A DNA stretch of 64,000 nt, taken from positions 1-64,000 of the forward strand of contig NZ_JAOQJY010000009.1 in assembly GCF_025567525.1 (NCBI RefSeq), given 5' to 3'. Shown piece after piece: positions 1-7,601 of the stretch (the stretch's first letter is position 1; every line of letters starts with the position of its first letter). The stretch is from Gallintestinimicrobium propionicum. Its GTDB lineage: Bacteria > Bacillota > Clostridia > Lachnospirales > Lachnospiraceae. The translations under genes and the position numbers were made by a program. Below the pieces are notes generated by a model, which was not told the origin of the DNA, made no database searches, and saw only the letters and a list, made by a program, of their open reading frames with translations.

Positions 1-118
1 TTTTTGTTCTGTTTGGAATTTTCAGGGTTGCATTACTGTTTATTTGTCAAGGTGCTGTTCTTCTTATTGGAAGTATTTCCAGAAGAACTTTCGTTCCTGT
101 CGTTCAGACAGCTTATTG

Positions 119-147
119 AGTCTATCATAAGCAGTTCTGTTTGTCAA
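119..147 (-). promoter_or_regulatory. rRNA-type tandem promoter P4 (nearest the window edge)
   Basis: The minus strand shows TTGACA (142-147), a 17-bp spacer and TAGACT (119-124) preceded by TGA. Further downstream, 45-50 again reads TTGACA on the minus strand but has no -10 at the right distance, so I do not count it as a promoter; it may be part of the rRNA leader. The 116-codon plus-strand reading frame across 4-354 is an artefact of this non-coding block. Confidence 0.8.
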
Positions 148-218
148 GAACTTTTTTCATTTTGTTTTCAGGTTTCTTTCAAAACCCGGTTGCTTATCAC
201 TCGCAGCAACAGCTCATT

Positions 219-247
219 AGTTTATCAGAACTTTCAGCTCGTGTCAA
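219..247 (-). promoter_or_regulatory. rRNA-type tandem promoter P3
   Basis: The minus strand shows TTGACA (242-247), a 17-bp spacer and TAAACT (219-224) preceded by TGA. An A/T-rich stretch lies directly upstream at 248-280. It is about 96 bp from P2, matching the regular spacing of the series. Confidence 0.82.
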
Positions 248-314
248 GCATTTTTTATTTTTTGAATTTCTTTTCAGAAATCCGTGTTGCTTTCGATTGC
301 CGCAACAGTCATAA

Positions 315-343
315 AGTATATCAGGACTGTTTGTCGATGTCAA
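315..343 (-). promoter_or_regulatory. rRNA-type tandem promoter P2
   Basis: The minus strand shows TTGACA (338-343), a 17-bp spacer and TATACT (315-320) preceded by TGA. An A-rich tract at 344-360 sits where an UP element would lie. Spacer, extended -10 and upstream A-tract all repeat in the neighbouring promoters, which is typical of ribosomal RNA operon promoters in Firmicutes. Confidence 0.82.
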
Positions 344-397
344 GCACTTTTTGAACTTTTTTAGAAGTCCATGTCACATATCTCAGTGACGAATGAT

Positions 398-426
398 ATC
401 TTATCACAGCTGCCGGCAAACGTCAA
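398..426 (-). promoter_or_regulatory. rRNA-type tandem promoter P1 (most upstream)
   Basis: Read on the minus strand, a -35 TTGACG (421-426) and a -10 TAAGAT (398-403) are separated by 17 bp, with TGA just before the -10. It is the first of four promoters of the same design that fire leftward towards position 1. No protein gene lies between them and the window edge, so the target, probably a ribosomal RNA operon, is outside the window. Confidence 0.7.
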
Positions 427-511
427 CATTTTTTTAACCTACCGTTCCTTCGTAGCTCTATGAGCAAAAGCAACGGTGGCGCAGCCACCGCGGGAAGCAC
501 CGCAGGCGTGG

Positions 512-576
512 TTCATGACAATAGAAGGTTCGCGGAGCGTGCATTCTATTGTATTGCGAATGGCGCGTGGAACTGT
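512..576 (-). repeat. Hairpin repeat family 1, copy 1 (extended form)
   Basis: The stem arms CAATAGAA (519-526) and TTCTATTG (544-551) flank a GC-rich centre, preceded by TTCATGA. An extension reading TATTGCGAATGGCGCGTGG follows at 552-570. It lies 26 bp beyond the yitT stop codon. The same core recurs at 13421, 15483, 16040, 18489, 24159 and 60778, with diverged copies at 10882 and 57858. Its position suggests a terminator or 3'-end stabiliser; that role is inference. Confidence 0.8.
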
Positions 577-601
577 ACCGTCCTCCATTCTGCCTACTTT
601 T

Positions 602-1468
602 TTACTTTTTCTCCCACACCTTCGGCTGATAACGCATATCGGACACCGTATACACCGTGATGAACGCCTTCGGATCCTCCCGATTGATAAAATTCATCAG
701 CTTCTGGTATTCGCTTTTATCCACGATTGTGATGATTTCATTATGCTTTTCCAGATTATACGCGCCAATTGCCTCGTAAACCGTTGCTCCACTATGCAGC
801 TCTTCTATGATAAAGCGGCGCAGCTGTTCTTCTTTTTTCGTAATAATGCAGACACGGCGTTTGATATTGTTGTCAAAAATAAAATGATCCAAAATGATTC
901 CGTTAAAATAGGTGCCCAGAATACTCAGCACCACCGTCTTTTTATCGTATACGAGTGCCGCAGAAAGCGCTACGCACATGCCGGATAAGGACATCGCCTT
1001 TCCCAGATCCATATGGAGATACTTATTCATGATCTTCGCCACAATATCCAGTCCGCCGGACGATGCATTTCGGTTAAACAGGATGCTTAATCCAATGCTG
1101 ACGACCAGAATATAGCAAAGCACATCCAGCTCCTGGCTGTCAGTCAGGGAAGTAAAATCAGGAAACAGAAGTTCAAACATCCCCAGAAACAACGGCAGCA
1201 TAATGCTCGTATAGACTGTCTTTGCCCCAAATTCCTTTCCACAGGTAAGAAAACCAATCACCAATAAAACCACATTCAGGATCATCGTAATCGCGGACAG
1301 CGGAAGCGGTATAAAATTAGATACTACGATGCCAAGGCCGGAAATACTGCTGACCGACGCATGGCTCGGCACCAGAAAAAAATAGACTGCCGCCGCAATA
1401 ATTGCTACTGCGGCGGTCAGAATCCCTATTTCTTTTATCATTCCTGCAAAATTCCATCTTTTTTGCAT
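602..1468 (-). CDS. YitT family membrane protein (DUF161/DUF2179)
   Basis: This is a 288-residue integral membrane protein of the YitT family. The first 150 or so residues contain about five hydrophobic segments (roughly 15-35, 55-75, 80-100, 110-130 and 155-185). The last 90 residues form the soluble DUF2179 domain, seen in the run RRVCIITKKEEQLRRFI and the later FITVYTVSDM. The substrate of YitT proteins is not established; some relatives have been linked to transport, so no specific function is given. It is the last gene of a leftward string, 14 bp after the shikimate fusion gene, and is followed by hairpin repeat copy 1. The ATG at 1468 has a weak AGGA upstream; an internal ATG at 1441 is an alternative start. 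Confidence 0.88.
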   Translation of the reverse strand: MQKRWNFAGMIKEIGILTAAVAIIAAAVYFFLVPSHASVSSISGLGIVVSNFIPLPLSAITMILNVVLLVIGFLTCGKEFGAKTVYTSIMLPLFLGMFELLFPDFTSLTDSQELDVLCYILVVSIGLSILFNRNASSGGLDIVAKIMNKYLHMDLGKAMSLSGMCVALSAALVYDKKTVVLSILGTYFNGIILDHFIFDNNIKRRVCIITKKEEQLRRFIIEELHSGATVYEAIGAYNLEKHNEIITIVDKSEYQKLMNFINREDPKAFITVYTVSDMRYQPKVWEKK

Positions 1469-1482
1469 ACTTCAACTCATTC

Positions 1483-2829
1483 CTATTCGTCAAGTTTTTC
1501 CAGTACAAAATCTATTGCTTCCAGATATCCGTTTAATCCATGTCCGTAAATCTGCTTATCGCAGACAGGAGCTGTCACAGATACTTTTCGGAAATCTTCT
1601 CGTTCCATAATATTGGAAATATGGATTTCTACCTTTGGTACGGTAATACTTGCCAGTGCGTCGCGGATGGCATAGCTGTAGTGCGTATAAGCGCCGGGAT
1701 TGATGATAATGCCCTCTGTCTTATCAAAATACGCTTCCTGGATTTTATCAATAATCGCACCCTCGTGATTGCTCTGGAACACGCTGATTGCAGCATGACA
1801 GTCCAGTCCCTTCTGTGCGATCATATTTAACAGATCATTATAATCCTGCGTGCCATAAATTCCTTTTTCGCGGATGCCAAGGAAGTTTAAGTTGGGACCG
1901 TTGATGACCAAAAGCTTGCGCAGAGACTTTTTCTTTTCTTTTTCTGCCGCCGCACGGGAAAACTGCTGTCTGTAAAAGAGCTGACCGCCCTCTGCCTGCT
2001 GCCCATAAGAGGACTGCCCATAGGGCTGAGATCCATAGGACTGGGCCTTTTCTTCTGTCGAACAGGTGTTTGCCAGTGTCTGTAAATCCCCTTCAGTGTG
2101 TCCATCATACGAAGAACGTCCGCCGGATAAAAAGCGGCTGCCGACTGCAGACTGTCCGTAAGAGCCAAATGTTCCGTAGGAAGGTTTTCCGTAGGGCGTC
2201 CTTGTACCATAACCAAAGCGCTGACCAAGCGGATACCTCTGGGAATATTTTCCTTTATAGCCGCCCTCCTCCGACGCTGTGTTTGCATTGTCCCGATAGG
2301 ACGGACGAATCCCGCGCTCGATTTCATATAACACCTGTCCAAAAGGCTTATCGTCCACATCAATAATCAAGTCCGCAGCTTCTTCATACGCGCTGCTTCT
2401 TTTTTCAAGAAGTCCCTGGATCTTTGTCTTTAAATCCTCGTCGCCGCCCTGCAGCAGAGGTCTGTTGGTATCTTTTTTGAGCCGTTCATATAAGGTTTCC
2501 GCTTTTGCACGCAGATAGACTACCTTTCCGATCTCTTTCATCAGGGTACGGTTTTCTTCCCGTACCGGAGTTCCGCCGCCGACGGAAATTACCTGATTCT
2601 TCGCTGTTTCCTTCAATTCCTGAAGCGTCTGTGTCTCCATCTGCCGGAACGCTTCTTCTCCGTCCTGTTCAAAAATTTCCCGAATCGATTTTCCCTGTTT
2701 CTTTTCAATCAGACGATCCGTATCCGTCATCTGTCTCTTGAGCCGATACGAAAGCTTTACTGCCACACTGCTCTTTCCGCATCCCATAAAACCGATCAAT
2801 ACAACATTTCCCACTGCCTGTTTCCTCAC
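1483..2829 (-). CDS. aroK/aroQ: Shikimate kinase / type II 3-dehydroquinase fusion with S/Y/G/Q-rich linker
   Basis: This 448-residue protein joins two shikimate pathway enzymes. Residues 1-174 are shikimate kinase: the Walker A loop GFMGCGKS is at 13-20, the DTD motif at 36-38, a shikimate-binding arginine near 62, and GGG at 84-86. Residues 303-448 are type II dehydroquinase: INGPNLNFLGIRE starts near 309, the catalytic tyrosine is near 325, NPGAYTHYS near 377 and EIHISN near 401. Between them, residues 175-302 are low complexity and rich in S, Y, G and Q, with repeated SYGQ, SYGS and PYG words. Each enzyme is normally a separate protein of about 150-175 residues. The GTG start overlaps the aroE stop by 4 bp (GTGA), which suggests translational coupling. 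The kinase catalyses step 5 of chorismate synthesis and the dehydroquinase step 3; AroE next door catalyses step 4. Two genes thus cover three consecutive steps. The role of the linker is unknown. Confidence 0.93.
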   Translation of the reverse strand: MRKQAVGNVVLIGFMGCGKSSVAVKLSYRLKRQMTDTDRLIEKKQGKSIREIFEQDGEEAFRQMETQTLQELKETAKNQVISVGGGTPVREENRTLMKEIGKVVYLRAKAETLYERLKKDTNRPLLQGGDEDLKTKIQGLLEKRSSAYEEAADLIIDVDDKPFGQVLYEIERGIRPSYRDNANTASEEGGYKGKYSQRYPLGQRFGYGTRTPYGKPSYGTFGSYGQSAVGSRFLSGGRSSYDGHTEGDLQTLANTCSTEEKAQSYGSQPYGQSSYGQQAEGGQLFYRQQFSRAAAEKEKKKSLRKLLVINGPNLNFLGIREKGIYGTQDYNDLLNMIAQKGLDCHAAISVFQSNHEGAIIDKIQEAYFDKTEGIIINPGAYTHYSYAIRDALASITVPKVEIHISNIMEREDFRKVSVTAPVCDKQIYGHGLNGYLEAIDFVLEKLDE

Positions 2830-3722
2830 TTTCCACTTAATTCCTGTTCCATTCTCTGATAAATTCTGTCCGCTGTCTCTTTGGAAACTGCTACGTTATT
2901 CCACAATTCAAACGCTTCCACACCCTGATACAAAAGCATCTTCAGGCCATTATACGCCTCTTTGCCATTTTCTTTTACCAGACGCATAAATTTCGTCTCC
3001 GCCGGTCGATAAATCAGGTCATAGCCGGTGCCCACCTTTTCATAAAAAGCGCTGTCCTCCACTGCCGCCTTTTCGCTGTCCGGAAATAATCCCACACTGG
3101 TCGCCTGAATCGCCAGATAGTCTCTTCCATCGAGTCTTCCAGCCTCTGCAATTGTTCTGGCATGGATCGCCTGATAGCCGGTTTTCTCCTTCACTTCTTC
3201 TGCAACACTACACGCCTTATCGACACTGCGGTTTAAAATAGTGACCCGTTGTGCGCCCTTCTGTGCGCACAAAAACGCAATTGCCCTGCCAACTCCGCCT
3301 GCGCCGAGTATCACGACATCACGGTCTTTGATTTCAACCTTATCCTCCTGCATCGCACGGTATAAGCCGCTCATATCCGTGTTGTAGCCGCGATATCCGC
3401 CCTCTGTGCGGACGAGCGTGTTAACAGATTCCACATCTGCCGCCAGCTTATCTGCGCTCACCAAATAAGGAATTACCGCCATCTTGTACGGCACTGTGAC
3501 GTTTAAGCCCAGTACGTTTAACGCATACGCACCTTTGACCGCTGCACCCAGCCCCTCCTTTTCCACCAGAAAGGGCAGGTATGCCATATCGCAGCCGCAT
3601 GCCGCTGCCAGCGTATTGTGGATCATCGGGGAAAGCGTATGCTCCACCGGGTTCCCGATCAGACCGCACAGTCTCGTCCTGCCTCCGATCTCTACTGCTC
3701 CTACTGTATCCTTTTCGTCCAT
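2826..3722 (-). CDS. aroE: Shikimate dehydrogenase
   Basis: This 298-residue AroE reduces 3-dehydroshikimate to shikimate with NADPH in the cytoplasm. The substrate domain has the SPMIHN-type motif near residue 31 (SLS in many relatives) and the catalytic lysine in NVTVPYK near residue 80. The aspartate partner is in NTDMSG near 116. The nucleotide-binding loop is GAGGVGRA near 141, followed by NRS, which favours NADP. The length is typical. An AAAGGAA ribosome site precedes the ATG at 3722. It sits 15 bp after yqeG and overlaps the kinase/dehydroquinase fusion by 4 bp, so the aromatic genes are surely cotranscribed. Confidence 0.95.
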   Translation of the reverse strand: MDEKDTVGAVEIGGRTRLCGLIGNPVEHTLSPMIHNTLAAACGCDMAYLPFLVEKEGLGAAVKGAYALNVLGLNVTVPYKMAVIPYLVSADKLAADVESVNTLVRTEGGYRGYNTDMSGLYRAMQEDKVEIKDRDVVILGAGGVGRAIAFLCAQKGAQRVTILNRSVDKACSVAEEVKEKTGYQAIHARTIAEAGRLDGRDYLAIQATSVGLFPDSEKAAVEDSAFYEKVGTGYDLIYRPAETKFMRLVKENGKEAYNGLKMLLYQGVEAFELWNNVAVSKETADRIYQRMEQELSGK

Positions 3723-3737
3723 CCTGTTTCAGTTCCT

Positions 3738-4259
3738 TTACTGCATTTCTTTCCGGCTTTTCTGCCGATAATAAAAGTGTAGCACAATTTTTTCCAGCTG
3801 TCTTTTAAAAATGATCTGGATTTCCTCTTTGGGATGGATCGGTTTGACCAAAATACTGCGGATTCCGCTTCTTTTTGCGCCCCAGACGTCCGTAAAAAGC
3901 TGATCGCCGATAAAAAGAGTCGTTTCTTTTGTCGTCCCCATCCGGCGCATCGCCTCTTCATAGCCTTTTACCGACGGCTTATCCGCCTTGAAAATATAGT
4001 CTGCATACTTTACATCCTCTGCGAAGCTTTTTACGCGCGGTTCCTTATTGTTCGACAAAAGCACCGCCGAAAAGCCGATGGTATGCAGCTTTTCAAACAG
4101 CGCTTTTGCACGGTCGTCCGCCGGCGCGCCATGCGGCACCAGCGTATTGTCCACGTCATAAATCAGTCCGCGGTATCCTTTTCGGTACAGCGCCTCGTAA
4201 TCGATTCCATAGGAGGTATCCGCCGTTTCATCCGGATAAAAAATTTCCAACATGCCCAT
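3738..4259 (-). CDS. yqeG: YqeG family HAD phosphatase
   Basis: This 173-residue protein belongs to the HAD superfamily, subfamily IIIA. The nucleophile motif DVDNTLV is near residue 35, the second motif LLSNN near 67, and the third GDQLFTD near 118. Its physiological substrate is not known. In many Clostridia yqeG sits directly before aroE, and that arrangement is preserved here. The start codon follows the oppF-type stop codon with no gap (TAA then ATG), and GGAGAGG inside the upstream gene is the likely ribosome site. A second in-frame ATG lies two codons later. Confidence 0.9.
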   Translation of the reverse strand: MGMLEIFYPDETADTSYGIDYEALYRKGYRGLIYDVDNTLVPHGAPADDRAKALFEKLHTIGFSAVLLSNNKEPRVKSFAEDVKYADYIFKADKPSVKGYEEAMRRMGTTKETTLFIGDQLFTDVWGAKRSGIRSILVKPIHPKEEIQIIFKRQLEKIVLHFYYRQKSRKEMQ

Positions 4260-5015
4260 TTATGCTTCATCCTCTCCGATTCCTGCCGCCTCCAGCAGCT
4301 CTTTTGTGTATTCGTGCTGCGGGGAAAAATAAACGGTATCCACATCACCGCTTTCGACAATTGTGCCGTCCTTCATAATCATAACCCTGTCGCAGAGCTG
4401 ATAAACAACGCGCATATCGTGGGAAATAAATAAAATCGACAGTCCCATTTCCTCCTTCAGCTGCTCCAAAAGCTCCAGAATCTGTGCCTGAATCGTCACG
4501 TCCAGTGCAGAAACCGCCTCATCCGCCACCAAAAGTCCGGGATTTGTCATCAACGCTTCCCCGATGCAGACTCTCTGTCTCTGCCCACCGGAAAGCTGGT
4601 TCGGGTAACGGTCTGCAATTTTTTCATCCAGACCGACTTTTTTTAACATTTCGAGTACCTTCTGCCTCCGTTTTTTTCCAGGAAGCTTTCCCTGAATTCG
4701 AAGCGGCTCTTCCATAATCCAGCCGATTTTCTTCGCCGGATTCAGGGAGCCATACGGATCCTGAAACACCATCTGCGGACGATTGCCGGACACGATCACC
4801 GTCCCGGAGTCCGGCTTTAACAGCCCCAGAATTACCTTCGCGAGCGTGCTTTTTCCACAGCCGGATTCACCCACAAGCCCCAGCACCTCGCCTTTCTCCA
4901 TCGTAAAGGACAGATCCTTTAACACTTCGTTGCGTTTTCTCTTTTCAAACAGGCTGTGCCGTTCCGAAAAAAAGCCGATTTTCAGATGCTCTGCCTTTAA
5001 AATCACGTCAGCCAT
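4260..5015 (-). CDS. Peptide ABC transporter ATP-binding protein (OppF/DppF type)
   Basis: This 251-residue ATPase is one of a pair energising the oligopeptide/dipeptide importer encoded here. The Walker A motif GESGCGKST lies near residue 53, the ABC signature LSGGQRQRV near 142 and the Walker B region LLVADEAVSALD near 162, followed by the H-loop histidine in FISHD. I place the start at 5015, where GGAGGA lies 6 bp upstream of ATG; an upstream in-frame extension to 5078 lies inside the previous gene and has no ribosome site. It overlaps the end of the OppD-type gene by 8 bp. The short C-terminal region is typical of the OppF half. Confidence 0.93.
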   Translation of the reverse strand: MADVILKAEHLKIGFFSERHSLFEKRKRNEVLKDLSFTMEKGEVLGLVGESGCGKSTLAKVILGLLKPDSGTVIVSGNRPQMVFQDPYGSLNPAKKIGWIMEEPLRIQGKLPGKKRRQKVLEMLKKVGLDEKIADRYPNQLSGGQRQRVCIGEALMTNPGLLVADEAVSALDVTIQAQILELLEQLKEEMGLSILFISHDMRVVYQLCDRVMIMKDGTIVESGDVDTVYFSPQHEYTKELLEAAGIGEDEA

Positions 5016-5835
5016 GTGCTTCCTCCGTTTTTGCGCTACGTCCGGAATTCTTTTTGACACAGCGAGGAATTGCTGCAATCAGCTTCTGCGTATATTCCTG
5101 CTGCGGGTTCTCAAAAATATCCTCCATCGCTCCCTGTTCCACAATTCTGCCGTCTTTCATGACGATCACGCGGCTGCAGAGTCTGCGCACCAGGCTCAAA
5201 TCATGGGAAATAAACAAAATGGCAGTTCCTTTTTTCTGGTTGATCCGCTTTAACAGCTTCACAATCTGCGCCTGAACCGTTACATCCAGCGCAGTCGTCG
5301 GTTCATCCGCAATCAGAAGCTTCGGCTCACAGATCATCGCAGCCGCGATCATGACGCGCTGTCTCTGTCCACCGGAAATCTGGTGCGGGTACGACTGATA
5401 AATCCGCTCCGGGTCTTCCAATTCCACCTGTTTTAACAGCGTCAGCGCCCGTTGCTTTCTCTCCTGCGCAGACAGCTCCGGATGATGGATGCGAAGCGGT
5501 TCTTCCACCTGCCAGCCAATGCGGTAAACCGGGTTTAACGATGTCATCGGCTCCTGAAAAACGACGGAAATATCGTTTCCCTGAAGTTCTCTTAAAAAGC
5601 TTCGTTCGCAGTGCAGCAGATCGGTTCCCTCGAATAAAATTTCTCCCGTTTTTTTCATATCATGGCGGGACAAAAGTCCGGCGATCGCCAGTGCGGTCAT
5701 GGATTTTCCGGAACCGGATTCCCCTACCAGTCCGACGATCTCCCCTGCGTCCATATGGAAGCTGACCTGATGCACAACCGTTTCGGGCACCAGGTGATCA
5801 TGAAATTCGATATTCAAATCCTTAACGTCAAGCAT
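5008..5835 (-). CDS. Peptide ABC transporter ATP-binding protein (OppD/DppD type)
   Basis: This 275-residue ATPase is the partner of the OppF-type protein encoded next. It shows Walker A GESGSGKS near residue 37, signature ISGGQRQRV near 154, Walker B LLIADEPTTALD near 174 and the switch FISHD near 206. The ribosome site AAGGAG precedes the ATG at 5835, and the gene starts 4 bp after the permease stop. The C-terminal extension with the cysteine that many OppD proteins use for an iron-sulphur cluster is short here, and only one cysteine is visible near the end. Confidence 0.93.
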   Translation of the reverse strand: MLDVKDLNIEFHDHLVPETVVHQVSFHMDAGEIVGLVGESGSGKSMTALAIAGLLSRHDMKKTGEILFEGTDLLHCERSFLRELQGNDISVVFQEPMTSLNPVYRIGWQVEEPLRIHHPELSAQERKQRALTLLKQVELEDPERIYQSYPHQISGGQRQRVMIAAAMICEPKLLIADEPTTALDVTVQAQIVKLLKRINQKKGTAILFISHDLSLVRRLCSRVIVMKDGRIVEQGAMEDIFENPQQEYTQKLIAAIPRCVKKNSGRSAKTEEAHG

Positions 5836-5839
5836 CGCC

Positions 5840-6643
5840 TTACTCCTTTTCCCGATCCTTTAATCCTTCTCCGAGCAGAGAAAATCCCAGCACCAGCATA
5901 ATCAGAAAAATTCCCGGAAACAACGCAAAGCCCGGGGCAGAAAACAGATAGGTCTGTGCTTCCGACAGCATTCTTCCAAGACTGGACTGCGGCGGCTGCA
6001 CGCCGATGCCCAGATAGCTCATCCCTGCTTCCGCCAGCACGGCATTGTTAAAGCCGATCATGATTGCAGACAAAAGCACCGGTACGGTATTGGGCAGGAT
6101 ATGGACAAACATAATTCGCAGATTGCCCGCTCCCGCCAGCTTCGCGCTTCTGACATAATCCATATTTTTACAGCGGATAAACTCGCCGCGGACAATTCTC
6201 GCAAAGCTCGGGATAAATGCAATGCCCAGCGCAATAATCACGTTCCATGTGCCGCCGCCAAGAAGGGTTACGAACACAAGCGCCAGCAGGATGCTTGGAA
6301 ATGCAAACAGCACATCGTTGATGCGCATCAAAACTTCATCCAAAATTCCACCGAAATATCCGGTAAACGCCCCGATGATAACACCAAATACCGTGCCGAT
6401 CGCTACTGTGCCAAGCGCCACGCAAAACGTCGTGCCGCCGCCTTTTAATACTCTGCTGAAAATGTCCCGTCCGAAATTGTCGCAGCCCATCAGATGCGAA
6501 AAAGAGACGCCGGATAGCTTTGCTGCGTTATCCATCGTCTCCGGATTATAGGGTGTCCAGAAAAAACCTACCAGAATCAGCGTCAGCATGATTCCGGTAA
6601 GCCAGAGTCCAACTGTCAGATTTTTGTTCATTTTCTTTTTCAT
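5840..6643 (-). CDS. Peptide ABC transporter permease (OppC/DppC type)
   Basis: This 267-residue inner-membrane permease belongs to the BPD_transp_1 family. The N-terminal segment (about 8-28) is followed by a short extracellular part with the family motif LMGCDNFGRDIFSRV near residue 51, then five hydrophobic segments. The EAA-type loop contacting the ATPase is seen in EFIRCKNMDYVRSAKLAGA near 153. It lies between the other permease and the ATPases with gaps of 10 and 4 bp, so it forms the heterodimeric channel of the importer. The ribosome site is weak (AGGCG), consistent with coupling to the upstream gene. Confidence 0.93.
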   Translation of the reverse strand: MKKKMNKNLTVGLWLTGIMLTLILVGFFWTPYNPETMDNAAKLSGVSFSHLMGCDNFGRDIFSRVLKGGGTTFCVALGTVAIGTVFGVIIGAFTGYFGGILDEVLMRINDVLFAFPSILLALVFVTLLGGGTWNVIIALGIAFIPSFARIVRGEFIRCKNMDYVRSAKLAGAGNLRIMFVHILPNTVPVLLSAIMIGFNNAVLAEAGMSYLGIGVQPPQSSLGRMLSEAQTYLFSAPGFALFPGIFLIMLVLGFSLLGEGLKDREKE

Positions 6644-6653
6644 AATCGCCTAA

Positions 6654-7595
6654 TCAATCCAATGTAATTCTGGGGTCCATCTTCTGATACAGAAGATCCA
6701 CCAGGAAATTTGTAAAAATAACGATAAATGCGATAAATACAATGATCGCCTGTACTACAGGATAGTCCCGGTTGGAAATTGAAGTCAGCAAAATCCTGCC
6801 CAGTCCGGGGATATTGAACACCCGTTCGATAACAATACTTCCCGCGACCATATCCGCAAGCGCCATGCCCAGAAACGTAATAACCGGAATGATCGCGTTG
6901 CGCAGCACATGCTGGTACAGCACTCCTTTGGTATTATTTCCCCTGCTGTATGCCGTGCGGACATAATCCAGCTTCATCTCAGACAGTACGGATGTGCGCA
7001 GCAGCTTGATCGCCATCGCCGCTTTCGGCAGCGCAATCGCGACCGACGGAAAGATCAGGTATCCCAGAAAGCCTGTGACACTCGTCGTATAGGACACATA
7101 CCCGCCCGGTGTAAACAAATGCAGCACAAGACCAAACAGAAGCGTGATCAGGATGCCCGAAAAGAACGGTGGAATCGCCATGATCACCTGATTGACGATC
7201 AGGACGATACGATCTACCTTTCCACCCGCGTGATGCGCGCAGAACAGACCGACCGGAATCGAAACTGCCACCATAATCAGAAAGGACATCGCCGTAAGTG
7301 TCAGCGTGACCGGAATCTTTTCGGCGATCATGCTGCGCACCGACATCTGATACTTGTAGGAGGTTCCGAAATCTCCCTGTATAAAATTGACCGCCCAGCT
7401 GCCAAAGCGCACCAAGAGCGGTTCATTTAATCCCATCTGTTCCCGCAGCGCCGCCAGTTTTTCAGGGGTCGCCTGCGTGCCCAGCATCGCTGTGGCCGGA
7501 TCTCCCGGTATTACGGCAAACGCCGCAAATACCAGGAAAGATACCACCAGCATAGTCATCACAAAACCAGCCAGTTTTTTTGCCAAATACTTCAT
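6654..7595 (-). CDS. Peptide ABC transporter permease (OppB/DppB type)
   Basis: This 313-residue permease shows the typical OppB start MKYLAKKLAGFVMTMLVVSF, the LGLNEP-like element (QMGLNEPLLVRF) near residue 53 and about six membrane segments. The cytoplasmic EAA loop is present in LDYVRTAYSRGNNTKGVL near 209. A GGAG site precedes the ATG at 7595, 6 bp after the stop of the binding-protein gene. It pairs with the OppC-type protein to form the translocation pore. Confidence 0.94.
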   Translation of the reverse strand: MKYLAKKLAGFVMTMLVVSFLVFAAFAVIPGDPATAMLGTQATPEKLAALREQMGLNEPLLVRFGSWAVNFIQGDFGTSYKYQMSVRSMIAEKIPVTLTLTAMSFLIMVAVSIPVGLFCAHHAGGKVDRIVLIVNQVIMAIPPFFSGILITLLFGLVLHLFTPGGYVSYTTSVTGFLGYLIFPSVAIALPKAAMAIKLLRTSVLSEMKLDYVRTAYSRGNNTKGVLYQHVLRNAIIPVITFLGMALADMVAGSIVIERVFNIPGLGRILLTSISNRDYPVVQAIIVFIAFIVIFTNFLVDLLYQKMDPRITLD

Positions 7596-7601
7596 GAATT
7601 T

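Noticed and set aside
45..50. Fifth rRNA-type promoter at the window edge
   Set aside because: TTGACA is present on the minus strand, but the bases at -10 distance (CCCTGA) do not form a -10 element.
4..354. 116-codon plus-strand frame at the window start
   Set aside because: It overlaps three well-defined minus-strand promoters and has no ribosome site; its composition reflects A/T-rich promoter DNA.
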